Part shown: one piece after another, positions 34,596 through 47,290 of the stretch | How positions within the stretch are numbered: position 1 is the first letter of the stretch | Layout: the number at the start of each line of letters is the position of its first letter | From: Morchella semilibera | Lineage: Eukaryota; Ascomycota; Pezizomycetes; Pezizales; Morchellaceae | Reading direction: 5' to 3' | Assembly (NCBI GenBank): GCA_009192285.1 | Contig: WBVU01000003.1 | Coordinates: 4,495,973-4,559,972 of the forward strand | Length of the DNA: 64,000 nucleotides | Position numbers and translations under genes: made by a program | The notes under the pieces: model-generated | Told to the model about the DNA's origin: nothing | Seen by the model: only the letters and a program-made list of their open reading frames with translations | The model's database searches: none

Positions 34596-37500
34596 CTAGC
34601 TCCTAACAGCTCTCCACGCATCATTCCCAGCCCTTTTCTTCCCCCTCCTAATTCTCTCTCTCTTCCTGATCTCTTCTGTATCACTACTACTGGTTGTCAA
34701 ATCAATAACCTGTACCTGACTCTGAGTAACCCTACTCTTGACTGTAATCCTCTTTGAGTCATTATTCACCCCCCTGGCACCCTCAACTTCGTGCTGAATT
34801 TGCTGTTCGTCCAATGGCCTCCCTTCGTGCGAGTTCGTCTTCATACCGAATGGCGAGAAAACAGGCAGTGGTGGGAGCTGCGTTTCATCTTGGGTTGATG
34901 CTTCAACCTTGACCGATGCTCGCTGCGATTTGGAGAGCATATGCTCAAGGCTTGGGAGGCAATCGGAATCGTCGGAATCGTAGACAGATCGCTCCGTGCT
35001 GTGAGCTTCCAAGGGTGAAGGAGTGTCAGGAACTACCGCCACAGTGTCGGCCACCTGTGCTTCTGACTCAGGTGACTTGAGTTCGTTAAAGGAGTACGAG
35101 TATTGCGGGGAGTTTGTAATCTGTGCGTTTGGCTGTGTATCGACCGCCTCTTCCTGGGAAGCTGGATGTTCATCTGTAACGACTGCCATATCTGCAGCCA
35201 GTTCCTCTAAAAGGGCTTCTTCTTCCTCTGCTTCTAGGGTTGCCGCAATTCTCTCTGAAAGAGTTGGACTAGCCTTCCCCACCACTTCAGTCCTGGTTTC
35301 ATAATTTACTTGTCCAGAGGCCGGCTCCTCGTCATTCTGGGCATCATCTTGTCCAGGGGCGGGTTCTTCATCACCGTTCTTCTCAGTTTCATCCATTTCT
35401 CCATTTGGGGCACTATCCACTTCCCCCCCAGTCCCAGTTCCGCCCTCCCCGCCCGTACCACCCGGGGAATCATTTCCCCCGTTTCCGTTCGCATTTTTTC
35501 CATTTGTCTCTAGGCTTGTTTTATCATGAAACTTTGCTTGTGAACCTTCGGGCAACCTCACTAACAATGGTTGGATGAGCTCCCCCCACATCAACTCCTC
35601 TTTTCCCTCATCGGATCTAGTATCCCCAGGCATTTCGAACTTCCTCAAAACCTTCTCGCCCGTCGTTTTATCTACCTCTCTCTCCATACGATCTCTAATG
35701 GCTAGTCTCATCACAAGAAATGGACCATTTGGCTCGTCAATGACTTCTTCAATAATGGCGGTTTTGTAGTCAGCTATTATCGGCGTGTAGTTCTTATCCA
35801 TGGTAAATTGTTTAAATGCAAGCACTGTTCCCGGGAGAACTGGCTTTGAGAGCGGAGTAAGAGTAGATAAATCCGCTGGGAGAGGTGGGAGATCGTCTAC
35901 GGGAGCCGGGCCCTCAGCAACTCTATTGTTGGTGGTCGTCGGGTAGGTTGTATCGTCGTAGTAGTCATGATTGTTCCAATTCTCGTAACCCTGCTGCTGC
36001 TGATAGTAACCATCGTACTGGCCATAGCCATCATGTTCTCCATATTCTTCCTGCTGCTGTTGTTTCCTCTTTTTTCCGCCGCCTCTTTTTCTCTTCTGAC
36101 CAGCCAAAATATGACCTTGAGGGAACCGAGGTTGCTTAAAAGGATAGCTCGGTTCAGGAAGTACCACGTCAGCCCACTCGCACTCTATTGCTGTGAGTAC
36201 CAACTTTTGCCTCCATGCATCTGTGTTTTCCTGCACGATCGGTTCAGTATCTACAGAAACTGAAACGGGGTCCCCATATTCATCATAGACTATCTTTTTT
36301 GGCTTCTTTCCAAACTGATTTGTTGCAAACCCTTTTCTTTTATTGATTGTATCATCTTTGTGTGCGGCTGCCCACTCCTTCCGGCTTCTGATTTCTTCCT
36401 CTACGGCTTGGCCTTTTGTGGTAGCAAGGTCATGATGAATCATAGGCCGAGCAGCCGAAATGTTCACACTAGGTCGGCCAGGTATATGCCTTTCTTTGGA
36501 AGATTCTTCTGTTGGAATGTCGTCTACAGGGTCCATCGTGATGTCACCATCAATATCCTCATAGTTGCCCCTTCCATTCTGCAGCCCCACTGAACGCTTC
36601 TGTTCCCTTTCCTTGACCCATTCATCAAAGCTCAAATCAGTAGTACCAGTCTTTCTTGTTTTATTGTAGATTTTTCTGTATCGCTTGCGGCGATTGGCAT
36701 CCGTAGAGATCTCATTGCCAGTTAATTTTTCGGTACGTCTCTCAGCCATAGCTTGCTTTTGGGATGGAGGTGGAGACTTCAAGGGTCCCGTCTCCATTGT
36801 TAACTTCCCAGGAGCCCAGGCTAGGTATCCTTTTATATCCATATCCATTGGGATAATACCCTTCTCTTTCAATTTTCGCATCTTCTTACGTTGATTTCTT
36901 GCTCTCGTGGACTTTTTTCCCTCATTTGGGAGGGTACCCAATGCCACAGGAAGCCCTTTAGGGTGAGATGGTAGCTTCTCCGACGGTTCTCGGGAGCTAC
37001 ATGAGCTTGAAAACCTGGGCAAAGCGGCCCTTCTTCGAGGTCCAGGAGAGCTGGAAGAGCTGGAGGAACTAGATGAATGTGTACTCGATCCCTGCCCTTG
37101 CAATTGTGGCGGTCCTCTATGGATTTTTTTAGTTATTTGAGCTGATAATGACTCTAGAGGACTTACTTTTTAGGTTGGAGAACTATTTCTTCCTCCGATG
37201 ATGACTCTAGGCTGCTGCATACCTCGTCGTCTGAACTCCCAGTTTTGGCAGCATTTGGGTCGAAATCACTATCTGAAGACTCATCTTCTGAGGGGGCTAT
37301 CATGTCCACAATCTTGAATTCTTGGGACACAAGCTTTTTCTTTGCGGGGGTAGTAGTCTTGTCCACTACTGCTTCATCCTCATCTTCATCGTCCTCGCGC
37401 TCACTGTCCTCATCTGATGAGGAATCCGAAGATTGGTTAGGATCGAAGTCGTCATCATCAGATGAGTCTGAAGAGTCACTATTAACGGTTGAAATTTCTA

Positions 37501-38363
37501 CGGCGGGTAATACTTTCGTTCCTTTGGGGTCCCTTCCACCTTGCTCGGAATCCGAGGAGGGCCCCTTCCCCAATTTATCCATAGATTCCCTCGCGATGTA
37601 GCTTGGTTCTTTGCAATGTAAGTCCATTAAAGGGTTATGATATTGCCCCATTTTCGCAGAGACCGCCCCACCCTCATCCCCATAATCCCTGTTATGGATC
37701 CTGTCTGGTAAATGTTCGCCGTTTTGTACTAGACCCCCCTTCCTCCTCCCCACCACCGGAATAGCTCGCCGCCCCCCAACGATCTCACCATCATCCTCTG
37801 AATCTGAATATTCAGCTCCTTCGTCGTCGCCTTCTTCCTCGGTATAGCTCTCACCGTCTTCGGGCTCAATTTGGACTGTAAATGAATCATCCCCAATTCT
37901 CCTCCTTTTGGCCGGTCGAGCTATTATTAGGGCTGGTCGATCTGGCGCTGGTCGAAGAAAGCTACGACCAAAAGGAGTGCCATCGATTAGTTTCCGGCCA
38001 GATGAGCTAATCTGACGCCTACCCGAGAGTCGGCGCTCCTTGATCTCATGCGATGAAAGTGGCCGTATCCTAGGGTCATTAGCACGCTATAGAACGATCG
38101 CAGGATTATGTATAAACTTACACAACTTCATCTCCATCCCTGATGATGCTATCAACCTCCTGGAAATGGAGACATTCAAATCCGCCAATCTCCACGGCAT
38201 AGTCCTCGAGACCCCACTTTGAAAATTCCAATGGAACGATTTGAGATACACGGACTAGAAGCGAAGAAATGTTTCTATCATCGTCGGGCTGGAATGCGGA
38301 TGTGTCCCACCATATCTTCATGGTGGGGAGAGAATTACGGTTTATAACCAGCCGAAGGCGCAT
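34596..38363 (-). CDS. Fungal coilin-like nuclear protein
   Basis: Three exons on minus: 38363-38122, 38069-37167, 37116-34596; 1221 residues, phases exact. The N-terminus resembles a coilin N-terminal domain: MRLRLVINRNSLPTMKIWW, VPLEFSKWGLEDYAVEIG, GFECLHFQEVDSIIRDGDEV. Next come a basic region (RPAKRRRIGDD) and long acidic Ser/Asp/Glu tracts (DSSDSSDDDDFDPNQSSDSS). A conserved middle block follows (GYLAWAPGKLT; later PVLPGTVLAFKQFTMDKNYTP and FLVMRLAIRDRMEREVDK), like the atypical Tudor part of coilins. The C-terminal third is low-complexity and acidic, ending with basic RKRERIRRGKKRAGNDAWRA. Coilin scaffolds Cajal bodies in animals and plants; the role in ascomycetes is unclear. I base the call on domain order from memory, not on a search. 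The whole region is a single gene, not two. Confidence 0.72.
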
Positions 38364-39590
38364 GTTAGACAGATGGGGTTGGGTATTGCAGTGAGAGTGT
38401 GGGGTTGTAGGGAAGACGCGTTCGTAGAGAATTATAGTTGACAGGCCAGGAGGACGCTAAGCCTGACTTGGCGAGCATTATTGACCACGCTTGGAATTAC
38501 ATGTATGTGCTACATGTAAATACCGAGAACCCCCCCTGCTCATTGGTCGAATTTGTATGAGCGCCACCTGTGGCAACCAATGATACTGGTTATTTTTGCT
38601 GGAGGGTATAATTTCACTTAAAAAATCCAAATAATATTAAATTATTTTTTAAAAATGCGGAAAAATAACCACAGTATTGCTCTCCCCTTCAGCTTCCCCT
38701 AAGTAGCATTTTGAACCCACAGTCTATATCGAAGGCTGTTTTACACAAACGAGAGTCAAGTCGCGAGGTTGAATTGTACTTAAAAGTTGCGGGACAGACA
38801 TGTAGCTTGGCTACCAAGTATCACATTACTCAAAAAATTATGAATATCAGACCAACCAAAACCCTTATAATAGTAGGCCCTATTTTTAGGGATTGCCTAA
38901 AATGGGGTTCTCAGTACACTCCGTACTACTACATACCATCAGTTCTCAAAAGAACAGCCCAGATTGCCACCACCTATTAGTCTGTTCTTTTGCATTAAAC
39001 CCGGGGGATAATTCGGGATTAGAAGTGAATCTGTAGTTTTGTAAACAGTAAACAGGGTGTACTGTTGGGCAGTCAATCCATAGAAGTTCAAAAAATAATC
39101 CAAAGACACCTGGGGTGCTTTTTTGTCAGATTATCTCCCCCCCCCCCCCTTCTCCAGAAACCCAACTCCAAAATCGAGGCTAGCTGCGGCAGCCGAGCAG
39201 GCCCTTAACAATACGGTACATACATATCAATCCATTTGGTTAGGAGGCATTTCCTTCCTATATATATAAGTGCGCGCGCCACGTCCAAATTAAACAGCTG
39301 CAGCAAATAGATAAAATTCATCCGTTCAAGGGATAGTAAACCTAAAGGAGAACAAATAAATCTATAGAAGAATGCAATACATGCCTTATATGTAATAGTC
39401 AGTCATATATTAAATGAACATAAAATTGCTGGTGACGTTGTTTGAGATAATATTTGGATCTAGATCTTGCAATGGCTAACTATAAATTATAAGTAATAGA
39501 AAAGGGCTAGGGTAGACCGCCGGTAACGTCTCATTTAATATATTAGAAGAACACTTTCATGGGCACTGCACGGATCTACCGATGATATCT
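38364..39590. other. Intergenic, no gene seen
   Basis: TACATGTA pair at 38498 and 38511 (13-bp spacing). Small hairpin CAAAAGAACAG/CTGTTCTTTTG at about 38946-38993. C11 tract near 39139. Confidence 0.45.
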
Positions 39591-39591
39591 A

Positions 39592-39754
39592 CAGTATGAA
39601 AAAACGCGTACGGGGTGAAATTACTACGGAATTTATTGACGAATACTTAAATTGGCATTGGAGGAGGAGTTCTGTACCAATATATATATACCGCATTACT
39701 AGCGTATTGACGGAAATACATACATGTAGTGATCCCACCCCCCTTTTTGACACT
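39592..39754 (+). mobile_element. MITE family M2, copy 3
   Basis: Starts CAGTATGAAAAAACGCGTAC after TA and ends near CCCTTTTTGACACTCA. It shares the M2 core (CTACGGAATTTATTGACGAA, CGCATTACTAGCGTATTGAC). Compared with copy 1 it has about five extra bases where TACATGTA (39721-39728) sits. Confidence 0.75.
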
Positions 39755-42604
39755 CATGTGGTTAACTTTTCATATATTAAGGTATTGCACATTGCGTATA
39801 ATAACATATATACATATAAAGTAAATATATATAACCTAGCTCAATCAAAATTAGCCTCCTTCTACTTCAACATTAACCACTACCACCTCCAACTTTCCCA
39901 ATGCCTATAAAATTTATTTATAATGCGTGCTTGCATGCGCATACTGTACTTACATTAATACCCCTGAAGTATCAATCAATCAAATTACATTAATACCCCA
40001 CTGCAAACCTGATAACTCTAGTATGATGGCGATCATGAATATCGACTTAGCTATATTATATTTATACTATAACGATCCACGGAATATGTGCATTTAATTG
40101 TGATATGTTCACGTCTCGAGATGGGTGTCTACTGAACTGATCTTCGCCATATTTGAAAAGCTAACATTTGGCACCTAAATTAAAAATGGAGCCTAAATGA
40201 TATTGCAGTTAGGTCATAGAGGATCACTCGATCGTGGCGCGCTCTGATCATATCTAAATTAAATACTGCCCAAATCTTCGATACTAGCCAAATAGACCCG
40301 CCCAAGAGAATCTAAGCTTACATAAAGTCAAAGCATTATATTATACGGGGAAAATTAAATAGAATCCATTGAAAGCACCCGTGCCCAACACACCCACTGT
40401 TGTGTGCTATCATCTCAGCAGGCAAAACCAAATATTGCGACCAAAAATTTAAACCCCTCAGAATCCAAAGGCCACAGCGGATTCGAAAAACCGGTCAAGC
40501 CCCACAATTATCTCTGCAGGTAGCATGATCAACAGCATTAAATCTTCAAGGCGGTGCTAGAAGATTAGCTCCAAACAGATTACACCCACGTACAAATTTG
40601 TGCTTCGTTACTCTGTATGTGTGACAACGCAGATATCGATAATTATAAGTACATATATATAGCTATATAGCCTAGCTCTTTAATTAATGCCTTAATACGT
40701 ACGTACACTTTAATGCATACAAAGCCTCCACCCCCACCCCTCTGGCCGCGTGCTTTCCCCAATAATATCATCCCCTTCCTCCCCTCAAGCAGCTTGGCCA
40801 CAGAGGTTCCCGGAAAATTCTGTCAAATTTGCGCCCCGTCCGCTATAAACCTGGTCTTCGTGTGGATATTGACACTACATATTAATTAATTGGTACTCAC
40901 ACCGCCGGTCGGAGGAGGGCTGCAACAGCAGTGACCGGGTTCACCCAACATTAGATCAATAGATGAACACGCTGCTTCCAGTTCTGCGCTACGACAATGC
41001 CTTCTGTTCGGAAGCTCTGCAGGATCTGTTATCACTACGATCACGCCAGCACCCACCCTCCAAAATCGTTCGACTGAAAATTCTACGTATGTGTGGTAGC
41101 AGAAACATCCTGGTCTCTGATCCGGAACAGTCCAGGGGGCGATCCACCAGCCTACTTTCTTCTGCATACGGAAACATGCTGCGGCGGGGAACTTTACACG
41201 GTACACGTGTGGCATGTATCAGCGCTCTAAACCGGCTGAGGAACATTCTCCCCTCTCAATTTCGACTGCCGCGTTTAGGTGGTATTTTAATTAAGTTGAG
41301 AGATGCCAGTGGATATATATCAATATTACTAGCCAAGAGCCCGTAAACCAAGTCGGAGAATGAGATAAAGGACACAATGAGGTTGCTCATAATCATTGGT
41401 CGAGAAGCTTTGTTTAGTAGATGATAATTCGAAAAGTGGGAAGAAAAGTGGTTTACATACGCACACGAACATGATACTCATTTGTGTGCCATATCTAGTT
41501 ATCTCCTCTGATGAAACTATCTTTGTCCCCCGGAGGAGGTATTCCAATGCCCCTGCTTCCTCCGTCTATCTTTGACATGTTCCCGGTCCGGGCCATTCGG
41601 AATAATGAGCAGAAAACATAATACACCCTATAACAGCGGAACTCGCGACTGTTAAATTATAAAGTGCTGTTTCATTCGATACCGTGAAATCCAGTCCCTT
41701 TGCTGTGGGGTGGCGACGAATGAATCTCAAGGAAGGGCGAGGGAAAATTGCCGGACTTCCTATGGCTAAGATAGCGGGAATGAAAAAAAAAAAAAAAAAA
41801 GACGGCTTGATCGGATTATGACCAGCCATCCGATGTCGATAATCAAATAAAACAGGTTGAATCACCATTCACTAGAGTATTGGTTCACGCAATGATCAAG
41901 CGCTCACACAAGCCTGTGAAACAATAACACTCCTCTCACCCGGGGGAAGGGGGGGGGGGGTGTGTGTGGATAACGGGATCGAGGTATCGGAAGAAATGGA
42001 GCTCTGTAACCCCAAGTAAGAACTTAATGCAGCACTTTAAGTTTTAAAAAAAGAATTTGTGAAAGAGATCACGATGGGCAATTCAAAAGAACGGCGAAGT
42101 GGTCCAAAAAAGCACAACACTAATATCCTCCTCCTACTATTCGCCGGAGAAGAAAAAGACGTTACTCGAATTGTCTGGAACAAGATCAAGTAACGCTCTT
42201 TTCCCGAGAGGTTTCATCTCCTCGACTTTACTTGCCGTCTCTCCCCGCCGTCTAAAGATACACAAAGATAGATCTTCAACACAAGTATGCGCGCCCAAAG
42301 GCAAGCAACCTTACTTTCCTTTCGTTCTAGTAAGCAGGGATACCTGCATTCAACCGCTCTTTTACACACTTCTAGTTAAACGGCCTCTTTGATTTTAATT
42401 GCTACCTGATATAAACACATACAGTGTATAACATAAGTTGGTTGTTAGTGGAGCTAGGTAGGCTCTCCTTGATATTGAGGTTTCTATTGCTTGACCGTAT
42501 GTAATTAATGAAGTAAACAAAAAAAAATATTGCTTGACCGTGAAGGAAAGTGACACAAAAGCCCCGGATCATATGTTATCACTCGGTCTTTGTCAGTGTA
42601 CCAG
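39755..42604. other. Gene-poor stretch
   Basis: Around 40886-41346 frames are open on both strands in a slightly GC-richer segment, but neither product resembles a known family. A18 run near 41788 and G12 plus (TG)n near 41949. Nothing else supported. Confidence 0.4.
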
Positions 42605-42606
42605 TA

Positions 42607-42690
42607 CTACGGGTGTAGGGTAAGTCTGTAGACACCTACTGCTACTGCAACCACGACCACTGGTCTACAGACTTACCCCTAAACCCGTAG
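42607..42690. mobile_element. 84-bp TA-flanked inverted-repeat element
   Basis: CTACGGGTGTAGGGTAAGTC on the left; the right end read inward is CTACGGGTTTAGGGGTAAGTC. Both continue to TGTAGAC. TA on both sides (42605-42606, 42691-42692). Related half-copy at 28203. Confidence 0.8.
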
Positions 42691-42692
42691 TA

Positions 42693-43739
42693 CATATATA
42701 GCTTCTTGGCTATGGTAAGGGTGGACAAAAAAAATCGGTGATTTACCTTGGTCATCTTTGCATAACCAGATGGATATCTAGAAAGCGGGAGAAGAAAGTA
42801 TCAAATCTAATATACTACTTAGTTGTGTGTGGATCAGCGGAAGTAGTCACTATTCCTAATTTATAGTAGAGACATTGATCATGAAACTACATGTAGTCAC
42901 ACGACAGAGAAATGCAACTTGAAAGACCTTTTCTGGTAGGTCAAAGCTAGATGCCATAATTTGTATAATATCTGGGAAATTTTTTTGGCTTTGACTCCTA
43001 CTAGGCTAAGACAAGAAAAGATATGAAGCCATGCGAGAAAAGCGAGGTATACATGTAGATAAAATACTACAGCGAGAAAATTAAAAAGTGGCTGTTTTGA
43101 CCAGGAACTGGGAGAAAATTCGAGTCCCTAACACCCCCAGAAAAGAAAAACAAAGTAGGTAAATCAAATGAAAATAAAGTTACTCTTGAGAGATAAAAGC
43201 CAAAGCACCAGATTCCACTTCAATCGACTTGCGCCGCTTCTTGTATACTAAAACCTTATCAATCCCATATGCGTCCCCCTGAATCCTCGAACCCCCTCTT
43301 AGTAATTTCCCTCTGATAACAAATACTACCGATATACTGATATTGCCCTAACACAAAGTAACTGAAAATAGCCGTAAACCAAAACCCAAACACCTTAGCC
43401 CATTCCTATTTTATCCTTCAGGGTGTGCAATTTAAGATTGAAAAATGACATTGGACAAAAGGATCGAACCACAAAGAACCAATGAGGAAATATCGAACCT
43501 GGAAACAAAAGGATACGTCGGGATGTTTGGAAGAGAGCACGCCGGACGCATAGAATGGGGAAAAATGTAAAGAAAGAAAAAAAAACGCAAAAAAAAAAAC
43601 CCATCTGATTTAGGTAACTCTGTACCCATACCCTATATCCCTTTAGACTTAGTAGACTTTATTAAATTCCGAAGTTCTATGCTGTTGCATCGATTGTCTT
43701 CCGTGAGAATCCGTGTCTTTAAACAGTAATTCCTCTATG
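42693..43739. other. Intergenic, 3' flank of the Zn2Cys6 gene
   Basis: TACATGTA at 42888 and 43050. A-rich runs near 43580. No gene. Confidence 0.45.
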
Positions 43740-45440
43740 TTAGACTAAATTTGTATAGCCCTCCCCAAATTGATCATTGGATTGATGACACCCACCTACG
43801 CTCGACCGCGTATAGCTTGGCGTAGAATTCGTTCGAACTGGCGCAATGATCTTGGAGCTATTGCTAGACTCGGAATTGCTGCGGTTCTTCTGGTTTTGCT
43901 GGTGCGTTAAAGCTTGGGGGAATGAATCTACCGAAGAACTCGAAATAATCGCATTCTGGTGGGATAGGGATGGGAGCAGGGAAGTGTTCGAAGATGATAG
44001 AGGGAATGTTGGGGGTTGTGAGTATTGAAAGTGTTTATTTGGCACTGTACAGGTATAGCAGGCGTTGGCTGCGAAGGCATTCCAGATGCGTTCGAAGGAA
44101 CGGCCATGCTAGCTGACTGAGAAGCCGACGAAAAGGCATCCCCGGTCCAGCTATTACTAGGAAATACTCTATATGTTGGCTGGCGCTCGTAGCTCGAAGA
44201 TACTGGATCATTCACCAGAGAGTTCCCAGGTGAAGGACGTATATTTACTATGCTGCTGGTAGTGGCTTCGGAAGCCTGCGTCCGAATTGGCGGTGGAAGT
44301 TGGACCTTTTCACCCCCAGGAGCCCTAAGAGATACTCCATCGGGAAGAGATGAAGATAGGGAAGAGAGTGCCGGAAACACTACATTGAAAGTCCCGACAG
44401 ACTGGTAGTTCATCGAAGATTGATCTTGATCTAAGTAAAGACTTGAGTTCCGCCCTGCGGCCATGGAAGCCCACTGCTGGCTGTGGAGGTTGTTTCCCAT
44501 ACCTTGTCCGATATCGGGATGAAGGTATTGGGGGGCATATGGCCCATTGTACATGTCTCCGTTACTAGCAGACATCACGTTACCATTGGACCCGTGGATT
44601 ACACTACCCGTCATATCTCCTCCCAGGCCATTCATATCTTCCTGAAAGAAAGCAATCCAGTGTACTATCCCCGCCACTACCACTTCCGCCCAACGGATCT
44701 TGGTGACATAACGACCTAAGAGGCATTGTGTTGTTATGCATTTGATTGGTTTTGGCCATTGTGTCCTATTCTTAAGGGCTATGAGCATTCATATTATAGC
44801 TGGACGGTGTATTGTATTGTGATGGATACACCGACCATGGCCAAAGAGGAGGCCGAAGAGGATGCAGAAGAGGATGACGAGTTTATGGGGTGGTTGTATG
44901 TAAGGTCGACTTGGGGCTGAAGACACCTGCTTCATAACCCATCATGAGCACATGGTCCGGGACGAGCTCTCGCATTTCGCATTGTACTCTTAAAAACACG
45001 CATAGACCCTGTGCAACTTGAGCTGATTACAATTCTGACAACCAGAGTTGTCTCCAGGATCTCCACTGCATCGAATTTTCCGTTTACGGCATCGCCCACA
45101 CTATTAATAAAGTTAGTTAAACTTTTGAGATAAAAGGAGGAAGGGTTCTAAAAAAAGATATATCTGAGTGTGTATGGTGTTTAGAGGGCAGAAGGGACTT
45201 GGAGAGACAAACAGCTACTGGAATTCGCCGTCGCGGACTGCTGGTGGCACTACTAGCAACATGCGAAGTAGAGTTTGTCCTCGGCGGCCGCCCAAGCGGA
45301 TCCGACGAGCGTGGGTTTTGGCGGGCAATAACAAATGACCGTTCATGAGCTGGAGCTGGAGGAATCCTGGATGGATGCCTATACGGCTCTAGGCTTTCGA
45401 CGTTCGGATAGCTCAATTGATTGGGCATATGCCGTGTCAT
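43740..45440 (-). CDS. Zn(II)2Cys6 transcription factor, frames broken in places (possibly a pseudogene)
   Basis: Exon 1 is 45440-45213 (MTRHMPNQLSYPNVES... to RRRIPVA). A GTTTGT...AATAG intron joins it in phase to 45100, where the binuclear cluster reads CGRCRKRKIRCSGD, then PGDNSGCQNCNQL. Basic residues between Cys2 and Cys3 are as in Gal4-type DNA-binding domains. After NQL the frame must shift by one base to continue into the expected CVFLRVQCEMREL; no intron of workable size fits. Further down, Ser/Pro-rich segments (44640-44045 and 44045-43740, ending NDQFGEGYTNLV) again lie in different frames, and their junction has no obvious phase-correct intron. So start, cluster and tail are clear, but the middle is uncertain. 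Either there are short unrecognised introns, or one or two single-base deletions (real or sequencing) have broken the gene. Target genes unknown. Confidence 0.6.
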
Positions 45441-46230
45441 AGTTGGGTTGAGGGACGTATCGAGTACGAGTCGGGAGTAATAGTGGGGGGGATGCGGGTT
45501 TAGCTTAAGTAGAACTCGATTACGCCCGCACTGCGGGTTGTTCAAATAAGATGTAGGTGGGAAGAAGGAAGGAGAGAAGCGCACAAGCTAAAGGTTTTGT
45601 AGGGATGGTGGTTGATTATAACCAAACTTGAAGTCAGATCCTAGAAGTGTATGGATTGTATATTGGTAGGACACTAGATGTAATTTTCTCTGCAGTACAG
45701 CTAATAACATCTTTTTTCAGCCATCCTGTGCTGCCTCTACACATGTACAAAGCACAAAGAACTACATGTAATAGCTACATGTACTGCCGCAAGCTACCGA
45801 ATGCGTTTGTAGGAGTCATGCGATCGATATCGTTATTGATTGAAGGACATGTATTTAGTTGCGTAAATTCACATACTATGTACGTACATAGAAGCAAACT
45901 GCATCATGGCACACGAATAACGGGTAGATGCACATATTGGCTCGGTGATGGTGGCGGACACTACACTAACCCCATGCTCAACATATTCAAAAGCCCTATC
46001 ATATATGATCATGCTAGCTGTGGCTCGATCAAACAAGATGCAGACAAAGAAAGCAATTGCAGTTTCTCGAACTTCGATAATCAAGTTCTTCGAGTGCACC
46101 CCCCCCCCCCCCACACACACACACACTCGCATTATACACACACAAAAAAGGGCCCTGGTGCTTAATTTAAGATTCAGCTTACATGTAGTATTAGTAATTA
46201 AATTACTGAACAACATGGAGAACTATTGAA
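45441..46230. other. Intergenic edge next to the transposon block
   Basis: TACATGTA at 45763, 45776 (13-bp spacing) and 46180. C14 run followed by (CA)n at 46099-46126. No gene. Confidence 0.5.
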
Positions 46231-46797
46231 TGAGATCAGGCAAATGGTATGGCCAGGACAATGGCACAGATCTACGACTTTCTCCGCGATGAAATGTCTC
46301 GAGCACAAAGGATACATGAAGATGCAGCGAATAAGAATCGGACTCCTGCTCCTCGATACTCTATGGGTGATGAAGTCTTTCTATCGACCAAGAATATCGA
46401 AACCAAGCGACCTTCGAAAAAGCTTGATTGGAAGCGTATCGGCCCTTTTGTCGTCAAGCGAATGGTTAGTCCCTATGCTTACGAACTCGATCTTCCATCC
46501 TCGATGAAGATACATCCTGTCTTTCATGTCTCGTTGCTATCTCTCACCCCCAAGCAACCCAGTCCCCGGTCAACAACAAGCCCGCCACCGCCGGTAGAAA
46601 TCGAAGGAGAACAGGAATGGGAGGTGGATCAAGTTATGGATTCACGGTGACGCTATGGACGATTAGAATATTTGGTAAGATATGTTGGTTATAATGAGCC
46701 CTCATGGCAACCCTCTTCGGATCTCGATCACGCCCCCGATCTTGTTACAAATTTTCATATTAGGTATCCACAGAAGCCTAGGCCTACCAGAAGTTAG
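46231..46797 (+). pseudogene. 3' end of a Ty3/gypsy pol (integrase C-terminus plus chromodomain)
   Basis: The frame begins abruptly within integrase (MARTMAQIYDFLRDEM), passes GPFVVKRMVSPYAYELDL and [14 protein letters not shown], then the chromodomain (EQEWEVDQVMDSR, one TGA where CGA is expected, then LEYLVRYVGYNEPSWQPS) and ends at 46797. It is about half identical by eye to the same region of the element at 53933-62316, so a related but different chromovirus. The upstream part is absent. Confidence 0.85.
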
Positions 46798-46817
46798 GCC
46801 TGGAGGGGGACCTAATC

Positions 46818-47290
46818 TATCACGGCGTAACATGGGCTACAGGGGAAGGAAGGATATTTGGGAATGGGTTATGGTTCGGGTTCTCTCTTTTGGTTTCTAT
46901 GAGTTTCCATTACACGGAGTATGAGTCATTACGGACAGGGGTATGGACTAGTATATATATTCGGTTATGGGTTCTTCTTCTTCTTCTTCTTTTCTCTTTC
47001 TTCTCTATTTCGTCTTCCTGTTATCAACCCTCCTATATAGGGTCTTCGTCTCGTTTCGTCTTTAGTCTCGTCTTGTTTTGTCTCTAGGAATATACGATCG
47101 TATCTATAAGTATCTTCGCTTGGTATATCACCAGGAACCACGTGACCCCTTCGCCTCGCCACAGCCGCCCTCGCCCATAGTCCCTACCCATAGTGTTTGT
47201 TCTCGTTCTCGTCTTCGTCGTTGCTTCTCATCCCGCCTAGGTTGCGAACCTTGGCTCTCTGTTCAATTGTCTTCGCTTCGCTCCGTAACA
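46818..47290 (+). mobile_element. LTR-A, 3' LTR of the truncated gypsy fragment
   Basis: Starts TATCACGGCGTAACATGG about 20 bp after pol and ends CGCTCCGTAACA at 47290. The interior matches the inverted LTR-A copies at 57630 and 58648 (for example TTCTTCCTGTTATCAACCCT, and TTTCCATTACACGGAGTATG). It abuts the broken end of the LINE. Confidence 0.8.

Noticed and set aside
34596-37756. Two separate minus-strand genes
   Set aside because: Donor and acceptor at 37166 and 37117 join them in phase, and the 38363 exon supplies the coilin-like N-terminus.
40886-41346. Genes on either strand here
   Set aside because: Overlapping open frames with no motif, no intron logic and no plausible start context; left as unannotated.
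43440-43520. A tRNA on minus, from GGATCGAACC resembling a T-arm
   Set aside because: No matching acceptor stem, D-arm or anticodon arm around it. I found no convincing tRNA or rRNA in the window.
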